A DNA stretch of 17,881 nucleotides from JBHGBM01 sp041946965 (lineage in GTDB: Bacteria; Acidobacteriota; Terriglobia; Bryobacterales; Bryobacteraceae), in the NCBI GenBank assembly GCA_041946965.1, contig JBHGBM010000101.1, forward strand, positions 1-17,881. The letters run 5' to 3'. The translations under genes and the position numbers were made by a program. Position 1 is the first letter of the stretch. The number at the start of each line of letters is the position of its first letter. This document shows positions 10,225 to 17,881 of this stretch, in pieces. The notes under the pieces are model-generated. The model ran no database searches. It was not told the DNA's origin and saw only the letters and a list, made by a program, of their open reading frames with translations.

Positions 10225-11358
10225 ATGTCCCGCATCCTGATTTCCGCCGGAGAAGCCTCAGGCGACCTCTACGCCTCGCTTCTGGCGGAAAAACTGGCTG
10301 GCCACCACCTGTTCGGCTGCACCGGCCCCCGCATGCGCGCCGCCGGGGTCCGGACCGTGGTGGACTCCGCCAGTCTGGCGGTGGTCGGCATCGCCGAAGT
10401 CATCACCCATATCCCTCGCATCTACGGGGAATACCGGAAACTGTTGGCCGCCGCCCGGCAGGAACGTCCCGACCTCGCCGTTCTCACGGATTCGCCAGAT
10501 TTTCACCTGCGGGTCGCGCGCCGCCTCCACCAGTGGGGAATACCCGTGGTTTACCTGGTGGCCCCCCAGGTCTGGGCGTGGCGGCGCGGACGCCTCCGCG
10601 CCCTTCGGCGTGACCTCCGGCACCTTCTCTGCATCTTCCCTTTTGAGGAGCAATTCTTCCGGTATCATGGAGTTAGAAGCACCTACCTGGGACACCCACT
10701 GGCGGGTCTGGTGAAGCCCACGCTGTCCAGGACGGATTTTTTTCGGAAACACGGCTTGTCCGCGAATCGTCCATTGATTACGGTGATGCCTGGAAGCCGC
10801 CGGAACGAAGCAGGCCGCCATCTGCCGGTTTTGGCCGACGCGGTGCGCCGGATTCACAAGGAGACAGGCGCCGCATTCCTGCTGCCCGCGGCGGCCATCG
10901 CCGGAGCCGGGTTTTTTCGGGAACGGATTGGAGACGCTCCCATACAAGTGATCGAGGGGGAAAACTGGGACGCCATGGCGCATGCCGGCCTGGTGCTTGC
11001 CGCAAGCGGCACCGTGACAGTGGAAGCTGCGCTCCTGGGCGTCCCCATGGTGACGTTCTACAAGGTCAGCCCCGCCACATGGCTGGTGGGCCGGCCGCTG
11101 GTGCATGTGCCGCATTACTCGATGGTCAACCTGGTGGCGGGACGCCAAGTCGTCCCCGAACTCATCCAGCACGATATGACCGCCTCCCGCATCGCCGCGG
11201 AGGCGCTCAGGCTGCTCGGCGACACCGCCGCGCTGGCCCGCATGCGCGCCGAGCTGGCCGATACCGCCCGCAAGCTCTCCCCGCAAGGCGACCCGATGGA
11301 AAAAGCGGCCGCCATCATCCACGAAATTCTAGAAGGAAAAACCGCCCATGCCTCGTAG
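10225..11358 (+). CDS. lpxB: Lipid-A-disaccharide synthase LpxB
   Basis: Glycosyltransferase family 19 enzyme (377 residues, usual length) that joins UDP-2,3-diacylglucosamine to lipid X, forming the beta-1,6 disaccharide core of lipid A at the cytoplasmic face of the inner membrane. Diagnostic motifs occur in order: GEASGD (9-14), TDSPDF with the conserved acidic residues (88-93), PQVWAWR (114-120), GHPL (156-159), MPGSRRNE (188-195), SGTVTVE (261-267) and PMVTFYK (274-280). The ATG at 10225 places the first strand ILISAGE directly at the N-terminus as in homologues. No other lpx genes are in the window, so it is separated from the usual lpxD-fabZ-lpxA set. Its last 11 nt overlap the M1-like gene, suggesting one operon and translational coupling. 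It indicates an LPS-bearing outer membrane. Confidence 0.96.
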   Translation: MSRILISAGEASGDLYASLLAEKLAGHHLFGCTGPRMRAAGVRTVVDSASLAVVGIAEVITHIPRIYGEYRKLLAAARQERPDLAVLTDSPDFHLRVARRLHQWGIPVVYLVAPQVWAWRRGRLRALRRDLRHLLCIFPFEEQFFRYHGVRSTYLGHPLAGLVKPTLSRTDFFRKHGLSANRPLITVMPGSRRNEAGRHLPVLADAVRRIHKETGAAFLLPAAAIAGAGFFRERIGDAPIQVIEGENWDAMAHAGLVLAASGTVTVEAALLGVPMVTFYKVSPATWLVGRPLVHVPHYSMVNLVAGRQVVPELIQHDMTASRIAAEALRLLGDTAALARMRAELADTARKLSPQGDPMEKAAAIIHEILEGKTAHAS

Positions 11359-13315
11359 TCTCTGGATCGGCCTGGCGCTGGCCGGCGCCGTCCTGGTGGC
11401 GTCCGCGCAGACCGACCGCCGCCCGCGCATCGACGTGGAACACTACACCATCGACGCCGAGATCAACCCCGATGCCCAATCCCTGACCGCCAGGGCCGCC
11501 GTCCGGTTCACGCCGCTCGATGACCGGATCAACTCCGCCGTCTTCGAACTGAACAACGGCCTGAACGTCTCGCGCGTGACCGACGAAGCCGACCGCCAGA
11601 TTCCCGCATCCCGCAACCAGCAGGACTTCACCATCCGGCTGAGCTTCGATCAGCCGCTGCTGAAAGGCAAGCCGGTCACGGTGGTGTTCCACTACGACGG
11701 GCACCTCACCGGCAACGAGCAGGACTCGCCCGTCTACGGTATCAAGTTCGCGGCCATTCACCCGGACTATGCCTACCTGATGTATCCCGCGCGCTGGTTC
11801 CCCGTGAACGGGTACACGGCGGATCGCTATGCCGCCACGCTCAACGTGACCGTGCCGGCCGGCTTTCAGGTGGTGGGCGCCGGTCTGGGGAGCTCCAAAG
11901 CGGAGGGCGGCAAGACCGTCCAGACCTTCGATTTCGAACGGCCCTCTTTCCCCGGCAGCATCGCCGTGGCGAAGAGTCAGGGGACGCCGGTCAACTCTGA
12001 AGGCGTCACCAGCACGTTTTACTTCCGCGGCACGGAACAGGCCATGGCCTCCGCTTACGGCCAGGAAGCGGGCCGGATGATGACCTATTTCACCTCCGTG
12101 TTCGGCCTGCCGCCTTTCGCCAACCTGAGCTTCGTGGAAACCGAGGACGGCGCGCCGAACGGCTACGCAGCGCCCGGAGTGATCTTTCTCAACCCGCGCG
12201 CCATCGGCAAACAGGTGAGCGCGCGCCTGCTGGCCGGCCTGATCTCGCGCCAGTGGTGGAGCGCGCTGGTCTCGCCCGCCACGCGCAACCACATGTGGCT
12301 CACCAACGGCCTGGCCGAGTATTCCGCCCTGTTGTGGCTGGAGCAGGTCAACGGCCCCGGTTCACTCGAGCAGACCTATCGCGATCTCGCCGTGGACGCA
12401 CTCACGGTGGACAACGTCCCCATGATCCAGGCGGCGCGCCTGGAGGACTACTCTCCCGAACTCAATGCCCTGGTGGGCGCCAAGGGCGCGGCCGTCGCCC
12501 ACATGTTGCGCTACGTGACCGGCGACGACGCGTTCCGCGCCGCGCTCAAGGAGTACGCGCGCCAGTACGCCTGGAAGTCCGCTACCACCGACGAGTTCCG
12601 TAAAGTGGCCGAAGGCGTCAGCAAGCAGGACCTGGGCTACTTTTTCCTGCAATGGATCGAATCGAGCGGCGCGCCCGAGTTCAAGCTGGAATACACGGTC
12701 TTCCGCACCCAGAAGGGTTTCCGCGTGATGGGCAAGATCTCGCAGGACCTGGACACCTTCCGCATGCCCGTGGACCTGAAGATCGAAACCGAGGGCAACC
12801 CCGAGGCCAAGCGCGTGGAGGTGGTCGGCACCTCCTCCGAGTTCAGCGTGGACACCTTCGGCAAGCCCAAATCGGTCACCATCGACCCCAACAACCGTGT
12901 GCTGCGCTACAGCAACCCGATGCGCGTGGCCGTCGCCATCCGCCGCGGCGAGCAGTTCGCCGAGCTGAGCGAATTCGGCGAGGCGCTCAAGGAATATCAG
13001 AAGGCGCTGGAGGCCAACCGCGCCAGCTCGCTGGCGCACTACCGCATCGCGGAGGTCTTCTTCCTCCAGAACAACTACCAGTCCGCGGCCAACGAGTTCC
13101 GCGAGGCGCTCAACGGCGACCTGGATCCCAAGTGGACCGAGGTGTGGGCGCACATCAATCTCGGCAAGATCTTCGATATCACCGGGCAGCGCGAGCGGGC
13201 GGTGAATGAGTACAAGCAGGCCGAGCGCACCAAGGACAACACTCAGGGAGCGCTGGAGGAGGCGGCGCGCTATCTCAAAGCGCCCTACGAACGGCAAAAA
13301 CGCTCCGACACATAG
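11348..13315 (+). CDS. Secreted M1-aminopeptidase-fold protein lacking catalytic residues, with C-terminal TPRs
   Basis: 655 residues. MPRSLWIGLALAGAVLVASA is a signal peptide (cleavage near residue 20), followed by the M1 N-terminal beta-saddle domain (IDVEHYTIDAEINPDAQSLT). The peptidase domain is clear from QWW (302-304), WLTNGLAEY (317-325) and AKGAAVAHMLRYVTGDDAF (from 378). The zinc motif HExxH, expected just before QWW, reads GLISR (297-301). The third ligand Glu, 19 residues after the second His position, is Asn320. The GxMEN glutamate position is Ala274, and the catalytic Tyr before the KGA motif is Gly377. Spacing is conserved, so these are substitutions rather than misalignment. 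Residues about 528-640 hold TPR-like repeats (GEALKEYQKALEANRASS; NYQSAANEFREAL; GQRERAVNEYKQAE). A binding or scaffold role is likely. AGAAGGA at 11331-11337 is its ribosome binding site; it overlaps lpxB by 11 nt. Fold confident; function unknown. Confidence 0.85.
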   Translation: MPRSLWIGLALAGAVLVASAQTDRRPRIDVEHYTIDAEINPDAQSLTARAAVRFTPLDDRINSAVFELNNGLNVSRVTDEADRQIPASRNQQDFTIRLSFDQPLLKGKPVTVVFHYDGHLTGNEQDSPVYGIKFAAIHPDYAYLMYPARWFPVNGYTADRYAATLNVTVPAGFQVVGAGLGSSKAEGGKTVQTFDFERPSFPGSIAVAKSQGTPVNSEGVTSTFYFRGTEQAMASAYGQEAGRMMTYFTSVFGLPPFANLSFVETEDGAPNGYAAPGVIFLNPRAIGKQVSARLLAGLISRQWWSALVSPATRNHMWLTNGLAEYSALLWLEQVNGPGSLEQTYRDLAVDALTVDNVPMIQAARLEDYSPELNALVGAKGAAVAHMLRYVTGDDAFRAALKEYARQYAWKSATTDEFRKVAEGVSKQDLGYFFLQWIESSGAPEFKLEYTVFRTQKGFRVMGKISQDLDTFRMPVDLKIETEGNPEAKRVEVVGTSSEFSVDTFGKPKSVTIDPNNRVLRYSNPMRVAVAIRRGEQFAELSEFGEALKEYQKALEANRASSLAHYRIAEVFFLQNNYQSAANEFREALNGDLDPKWTEVWAHINLGKIFDITGQRERAVNEYKQAERTKDNTQGALEEAARYLKAPYERQKRSDT

Positions 13316-13316
13316 C

Positions 13317-13322
13317 TACAAT
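13317..13322 (+). promoter_or_regulatory. Candidate -10 box for the lipoprotein-ABC operon, leaderless
   Basis: TACAAT begins just after the M1-like stop codon (13313-13315) and ends 6 nt before the ATG at 13329. Transcription would begin at or beside the A of the start codon. It repeats the arrangement seen at 474-479. No -35 consensus or ribosome binding site is visible. Confidence 0.35.
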
Positions 13323-13328
13323 GAATTG

Positions 13329-14207
13329 ATGCCATTCAGGCGCGCACATCCGATCCTGCTTCTGCTCTGCCTGTCGGCGCTGGGCTCCACGTCCTGCCTG
13401 GTGCGGCGCCGCGTGATCACGCGTCAGGGGGGCACGGTCAAGCAACAACTGCTTACCGCCGACAAGGAGACGCTGCTGGCTCGCGTCGCCCAGATCTACG
13501 ATTCCGTGCAGAACTTCAGCGCCACGGTGGACATGACGCCCGCCCTGGGCAGCGCGGAAAAGAGCCGGATCACCGAATACAAGGACGTGCGCGGCTATAT
13601 CCTCTTCCGCCGGCCTTCCGATATTCGCATCATCGGACTCTATCCCGTGGTGCGCAACAAGGCCTTCGACATGGTGGCCACAGGCGATCGCTTCCGCCTG
13701 TACATCCCGGCGAAGAACCGGTTCATCACCGGCATGAACGGCGCCGGCATTCCCTCGCCCAACAAGATCGAAAACCTGCGGCCGCACCATTTTCAGGAGG
13801 CCATGCTGGTGAGTCCGCTGAGCGCGGACCTCACCGCGTTTCTGAATTACACCGACGAGGACAACGCTTACTACATTCTGCTGGAAACCGTCAAAAGGCC
13901 CGACGGGACGCCGCAAGTCAGTCGCAGCGTCTGGTTCGAACGGCTGCATCTCACCCTGGCGCGGCAGATCATCTACGATCAGAACGGCAACATTCTCACC
14001 GACGCTCGCTACACGGGCTGGCAGAGCTACGGCGGCGTCCTTTTCCCCAAGCACCTCGACATCAACCGGCCGCGCGACGAGTACAGCGTGGTCATCAACG
14101 CCGTCAAGATGGACATAAACAAAGGGGTGACCGACGACAAGTTCGTGCTCGAACAGCCGCCGGGAACTACTTTGCAGGTGCTGGGAGAAAGAACCCAATC
14201 GAAGTGA
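13329..14207 (+). CDS. LolA/LolB-like outer-membrane lipoprotein
   Basis: A 292-residue predicted lipoprotein. MPFRRAHPILLLLCLSALGS leads to TSC, so Cys23 is the likely lipidated residue; the -3 residue is Ser rather than the usual Leu, making the lipobox slightly non-canonical. The mature part (KETLLARVAQIYDSVQNFSA, KDVRGYILFRRPSDIRIIGL, DMVATGDRFRLYIPAKNRFI) resembles the open half-barrel LolA/LolB fold that carries lipoprotein acyl chains through the periplasm. That resemblance is by pattern, not alignment, and a DUF4292-type assignment is possible. The ATG at 13329 is preferred over one at 13321, which runs into a stop after one codon. Its stop overlaps the permease start by 3 nt, so the three genes form an operon and the lipoprotein is probably the periplasmic or outer-membrane partner of the transporter. 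Confidence 0.7.
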   Translation: MPFRRAHPILLLLCLSALGSTSCLVRRRVITRQGGTVKQQLLTADKETLLARVAQIYDSVQNFSATVDMTPALGSAEKSRITEYKDVRGYILFRRPSDIRIIGLYPVVRNKAFDMVATGDRFRLYIPAKNRFITGMNGAGIPSPNKIENLRPHHFQEAMLVSPLSADLTAFLNYTDEDNAYYILLETVKRPDGTPQVSRSVWFERLHLTLARQIIYDQNGNILTDARYTGWQSYGGVLFPKHLDINRPRDEYSVVINAVKMDINKGVTDDKFVLEQPPGTTLQVLGERTQSK

Positions 14208-15296
14208 CCACCAAGCTTGTTCTGGAAAACCTCAAGCACCGGCCCATGCGCAGCCTGTTGAGCGTCTTCCTCATCGCCATTCCCGTGACCCTGATCCTCT
14301 CGCTGGTGGGGATCGCGCAGGGGATGCTCAACGACGCCGCGCGGCGCGCGCAGGGCGTGGGCGCGGATATTCTGGTGCGGCCGCCCGGCAGCACCATCAT
14401 GACCCTGAGCGGCGCGCCGCTGCCGGAGAAACTGGTGGACGTGCTGGCACAGAAGCCCCACGTCAAAGTCGCCAGCGGGATGGTCAGCTACCCCATTTCC
14501 AGCGTCACCTACATGGCCGGCATCGACTTGGCGAGTTTCAGCCGGTTGAGCGGCGGATTCGAGTTCGTCGCGGGCGCGGGGTTCCGGGCTCCGGACGACA
14601 TCCTCGTGGACCGCGATTACGCCAACCAGCAGAAGCTCAAGGTCGGCTCGACCATCCACCTGATCAACCGCAACTGGCGCGTCTGCGGCATCGTAGAGCC
14701 CGGCAAGCTCTCCCGCGTCTTCGTGCAGCTTCCCGTGCTGCAACAGCTCACCAGCAACACCGGCAAGATCAGCCAGGTTTTCCTGAAAATCGACCGGCCG
14801 CAGAACGTCTCCGCGGTGCTGGCCCAACTGAAGCAGGAAATGCCGACCTATCCCATCTACCCGATCGCGGAGTTCGTCTCCCAGTTCACCGTGGCCAACG
14901 TGCAGGGCGGCGCGGTGCAGACCTTCATCAACGTGATGATGGGCATCGGGGTGGTGATCGGCTTCGCCGTGGTTCTGCTCTCCATGTACATGGCCGTGCT
15001 TCAACGCACGCGCGAGATCGGCATCCTGAAATCGCTCGGGGCGTCGCGCTGGTTCATCCTGCGGCTGATTCTGGCCGAGGCCCTGGCGATGGGATTCGTG
15101 GGCACCATCCTCGGCATTCTGCTCAGCTTCCTGGGGCGCTGGCTGATCATGGTGCTGGTGCCCGCCTCGCTGATCCAGGCCGTGGTGCCGGGGTGGTGGC
15201 CCATCGCGGGCGCCATCACCATCGCGGGGGTGCTGCTCGGCTCGCTCTATCCGGGGCTGCGCGCCGCACGGCAGGACCCCATCGAGGCGCTGGCCT

Positions 15297-15304
<8 letters not shown>
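14204..15304 (+). CDS. FtsX/MacB/LolC-type ABC transporter permease
   Basis: A 366-residue inner-membrane permease. It starts at GTG (14204), overlapping the lipoprotein's TGA, and begins MTTKLVLENLKHRPMRSLLS, the usual N-terminus of this family. TM1 covers about residues 18-40 (SLLSVFLIAIPVTLILSLVG). A periplasmic MacB-like core follows (about 41-240). Three C-terminal helices follow at about 247-270, 288-320 and 330-352, with the coupling region QRTREIGILKSLGASRWFI between the first two. The ending GLRAARQDPIEALAYE is typical of FtsX-domain permeases. Only one permease gene is present, so the complex is probably a homodimer as in MacB, not a LolC/LolE heterodimer. Such transporters act on substrates already in the membrane or periplasm (lipoproteins, peptides) and use ATP hydrolysis to drive movement of the periplasmic domain. 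The substrate is unknown. Confidence 0.88.
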
Positions 15305-15977
<673 letters not shown>

Positions 15978-15985
15978 AAAGGCCG

Positions 15986-16020
15986 CGAGTAGGACAGAGT
16001 TTCCGCGTCTGTCCTACTCG
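15986..16020. terminator. Perfect 13-bp hairpin between convergent genes
   Basis: CGAGTAGGACAGA (15986-15998) pairs perfectly with TCTGTCCTACTCG (16008-16020) around a 9-nt loop. It sits 8 nt after the ATPase stop and 21 nt from the galK stop, between convergent genes. No T-run follows on the plus strand, and on the minus strand the sequence after the stem is not T-rich, so it is not a standard intrinsic terminator. It may terminate with a factor, protect mRNA 3' ends from both sides, or be a dispersed repeat. Confidence 0.5.
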
Positions 16021-16041
16021 GGGGAGGAGCATTTCTCGGGT

Positions 16042-17211
16042 CTACCTTTCTAGTTGGTCCAGCGCCGGAATGTTCTCAAAGTTCTTCAGTTCGCCCGCGC
16101 CGGCCGAGGGCGTGGCGGGGTAGACCGCGGGTTCTCTTCCGAAGCGCGCCTGGTAAGCCCGGGCGATCCGCGCGCGGAAATCCGTGCCGCTCCGCACCAG
16201 GTTGACGGTGCAGCCACCGAAACCGCCGCCCGTCATGCGCGCGCCGTACACGCCTTCCATCCCGAGCGCCGTGTCCACCAGAAAATCCAGCTCCTCGCAG
16301 CTCACTTCGTAGTCGTGCTGCAAGCTGCGGTGCGACGCGGTGAACAGCTCGCCCATGCGCGCCAGGTCGCCCCGGCCCGCGGCTTCCACGAACTCGCCCA
16401 CGCGCTCATCCTCCGTCACCACGTGGCGCGCACGTTTGCGGATCGCCTCCGGCAGCATGCCTTCGTGACGCGCGAACATCTCACCGGTGACATCCCGCAG
16501 GCTCTCCACGGCGGGCTCCCGGATGCGTAATTGTTCCACGGCCGCGGCGCACTCCACGGTCCGCTGGCGATAGGCGCTGCTGCCCAGTTCGTGCTTCACC
16601 ATGGTGTTGACCGCGATGATCTCGACCGGGGGCAGCCGCACGGGGCGGTGCCGCAGGCTGCGGCAGTCGATCTCGATGGCCGCGCCTTCCTCGCCGAAAA
16701 CCGAAACGTACTGGTCCATGATGCCGCAGGGCATGCCCACGAAGTCCACCTCCGCGCGCCGGCACAGTCTGGCGAGTTCCAGTTTATCGAGCGGGCGGCC
16801 GCCCGCGAGCGCCAGCGCGGTGGAGACCTCGAGCGCCGCCGAAGAGCTCAGCCCGGAGCCTTCCGGCACCGTGCTGTGCACCAGCAGATCCTGCGGCTCA
16901 ATGCAGAATCCCGCGCGGAGCAGCTCCCGGGCGACGCCGATTACGTAGTCGGACCAATGACGCCGCGGCTTGAGTGCGCCGAGGCCGCGCACCTCGAATT
17001 CGACGGTCTCTCCGCGCTCGGCCGAGTGCACCCGCAGCAGGCCGCCGCTCCCCGGAGCCGTCCCGACATAGCAGGCCATCTCCAGCGCGACGGGCAGCAC
17101 GAATCCCAGGTTGTAATCGGTGTGCTCCCCGATCAGGTTGACGCGGCCGGGCGCGCGGAAAACCCGCAGCCCTTCGGCGGATCCGAAGTGCGACCGGAAC
17201 GCCGCAACCAT
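16042..17211 (-). CDS. galK: Galactokinase
   Basis: 389 residues, the normal length of bacterial GalK, a GHMP-family kinase that phosphorylates galactose to galactose-1-phosphate with ATP in the cytosol (first committed step of the Leloir pathway). The galactokinase signature is GRVNLIGEHTDYN (22-34). The GHMP ATP-binding motif PEGSGLSSSAA is at 116-126. GIMDQYVSVFG supplies the catalytic Asp166. The third GHMP motif is MTGGGFGGC (326-334). The start is ATG at 17211-17209, which puts the N-terminus at the expected distance from the signature and overlaps the upstream gene's TGA by one base (TGATG), a coupling arrangement. Other Leloir genes (galT, galE) are not in the window. Its neighbours are a symporter and a small membrane protein, suggesting a galactose uptake and activation operon. 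Confidence 0.94.
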   Translation of the reverse strand: MVAAFRSHFGSAEGLRVFRAPGRVNLIGEHTDYNLGFVLPVALEMACYVGTAPGSGGLLRVHSAERGETVEFEVRGLGALKPRRHWSDYVIGVARELLRAGFCIEPQDLLVHSTVPEGSGLSSSAALEVSTALALAGGRPLDKLELARLCRRAEVDFVGMPCGIMDQYVSVFGEEGAAIEIDCRSLRHRPVRLPPVEIIAVNTMVKHELGSSAYRQRTVECAAAVEQLRIREPAVESLRDVTGEMFARHEGMLPEAIRKRARHVVTEDERVGEFVEAAGRGDLARMGELFTASHRSLQHDYEVSCEELDFLVDTALGMEGVYGARMTGGGFGGCTVNLVRSGTDFRARIARAYQARFGREPAVYPATPSAGAGELKNFENIPALDQLER

Positions 17212-17405
17212 CAAGCTCGCCTCCGGGCGGCGCGCCGGGCCAGCCACAGCAGCACGGCCCCGAAGGCCAGCATGAACAGCCCGCAGTACAGGTTCACATT
17301 GGCTTGGGTCATTGCCGCGCGCGTGCCCGGGGCGGCGATGCCCATCACGGTGAGGATCAGCCCCACGCACAAGAAAAAGAGTCCGGACGGTACACGAAGA
17401 TCCAT
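17211..17405 (-). CDS. Small two-helix membrane protein between symporter and galK
   Basis: A 64-residue protein with two predicted membrane helices, about residues 6-25 (PSGLFFLCVGLILTVMGIAA) and 38-57 (LYCGLFMLAFGAVLLWLA). A short loop joins them and a strongly basic tail (RRAARRRA) should stay in the cytoplasm, giving an N-in/C-in hairpin. Its ATG lies 2 nt after the symporter TAA and its TGA overlaps the galK ATG, so it is translated as part of the operon. Codon use looks like its neighbours, supporting a real gene. I do not recognise the family. By analogy with small membrane proteins encoded beside solute symporters (YjcH beside ActP), it may be a transporter subunit; that is inference. 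Confidence 0.72.
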   Translation of the reverse strand: MDLRVPSGLFFLCVGLILTVMGIAAPGTRAAMTQANVNLYCGLFMLAFGAVLLWLARRAARRRA

Positions 17406-17407
17406 GG

Positions 17408-17881
17408 TTATTTAAACCAGACGTTCAAGACAATCAGCACCGCGCCCACGAAAACCGCCAGCGGCGCGGGGCGCAGATACCAGGCGATCTGTTTGTCGTG
17501 CGGAATGGCGGTCAGCCCGTAGACCAGGCCGCCCAGTTCCCCGCTCGCGCGCGGCCGCGTGACCAGGGAAACCAGAATCGTCACCACGAAGCACGCGCTC
17601 CAGGCGAAGATGGCAATCCAGAAATTCTGCGCCATGGTGGAGGGGAACTGGTGGAGATCGGCGAGCCATGCGCCCTTGCCCTCGGCGATGGTGAGGCCGT
17701 GCGTCAGCGCCGCCCCGGCGGTGCCGGCCAGCAACCCCGTGAACGCGCCGTGCCCGGTGGCGCGCTTCCAGAACATACCGAGCAAAAAGGTGGCGAACAG
17801 CGGCGCATTCACGAACCCGAACACCAGTTGCAGCAGGTCCATGATGTTGTTGTAGTGCTGCGCCAGGTACGCCGTGGCGAT
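17408..17881 (-). CDS. Sodium/solute symporter (SSS family), C-terminal part
   Basis: The last 157 residues of a membrane transporter; the gene continues beyond the right edge of the window. The visible part has four hydrophobic helices (LLQLVFGFVNAPLFATFLLG; GAFTGLLAGTAGAALTHGL; FWIAIFAWSACFVVTILVSL; PLAVFVGAVLIVLNVWF). The segment FLLGMFWKRATGHGAFTGLL is typical of the sodium:solute symporter (SLC5-like) family, which couples sodium entry to uptake of sugars, amino acids or carboxylates. The final residues VLIVLNVWFK precede TAA, followed 2 nt later by the small membrane protein. Because galK follows in the same operon, galactose or a related hexose is the likely substrate. Substrate-binding residues lie mostly in the missing part. 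Confidence 0.87.
   Translation of the reverse strand: MATAYLAQHYNNIMDLLQLVFGFVNAPLFATFLLGMFWKRATGHGAFTGLLAGTAGAALTHGLTIAEGKGAWLADLHQFPSTMAQNFWIAIFAWSACFVVTILVSLVTRPRASGELGGLVYGLTAIPHDKQIAWYLRPAPLAVFVGAVLIVLNVWFK

Noticed and set aside
17212..17370. N-terminal extension of galactokinase to an ATG at 17370
   Set aside because: It is an arginine-rich out-of-frame reading of the small membrane protein gene. The ATG at 17211 matches the family length and the TGATG junction.

Overview
The window looks like a chromosomal stretch of a GC-rich, Gram-negative soil or freshwater bacterium. It is probably from the Acidobacteriota, closest in style to the Solibacteres/Bryobacterales. This placement is inferred from gene content: two very large Oar-like TonB-dependent receptors with an N-terminal carboxypeptidase-regulatory domain, a Tat-exported Gfo/Idh/MocA oxidoreductase, a Tat-exported sulfatase, and lpxB (so the cell makes lipid A). 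It was not tested by any search.

Layout. (1) 1-488 holds mobile-element debris. There is a probable IS21-like end, then the N-terminal part of a transposase/integrase on the minus strand that carries an internal amber codon, and outside it a pair of near-identical 22-bp repeats that look like the outer end of the same dead element. (2) 489-5221 is a TonB-dependent receptor whose end overlaps the start of a Gfo/Idh/MocA oxidoreductase. (3) 5279-5355 is a CAT-anticodon tRNA on the minus strand, back to back with a sulfatase at 5408-6790. (4) A strong promoter and a 150-nt structured leader precede a second TonB-dependent receptor (7020-10091), which ends in a textbook intrinsic terminator. (5) 10225-13315 is lpxB overlapping an M1-aminopeptidase-fold protein with C-terminal TPRs. 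(6) 13329-15977 is a tightly overlapping trio: a LolA/LolB-like lipoprotein, an FtsX/MacB-type permease and an ABC ATPase. (7) On the minus strand from the right edge, a sodium/solute symporter, a 64-residue membrane protein and galactokinase form a compact operon converging on the ABC genes.

How the genes may work together. The two receptors, the Tat oxidoreductase and the sulfatase fit outer-membrane uptake and periplasmic processing of (possibly sulfated) glycans. The symporter and galK fit galactose import and phosphorylation. lpxB, the M1-like/TPR protein and the lipoprotein/ABC trio are envelope-biogenesis genes or candidates for that role.

The most unusual point is the M1-fold protein at 11348-13315. 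The scaffold is recognisable, but every zinc ligand, the catalytic glutamate, the GxMEN glutamate and the catalytic tyrosine are replaced, so it looks like a secreted pseudopeptidase with a TPR tail. Other points worth a look are the structured leader at about 6871-7019, -10 boxes placed so close to start codons that transcripts would be leaderless, and the 64-residue protein between the symporter and galK.
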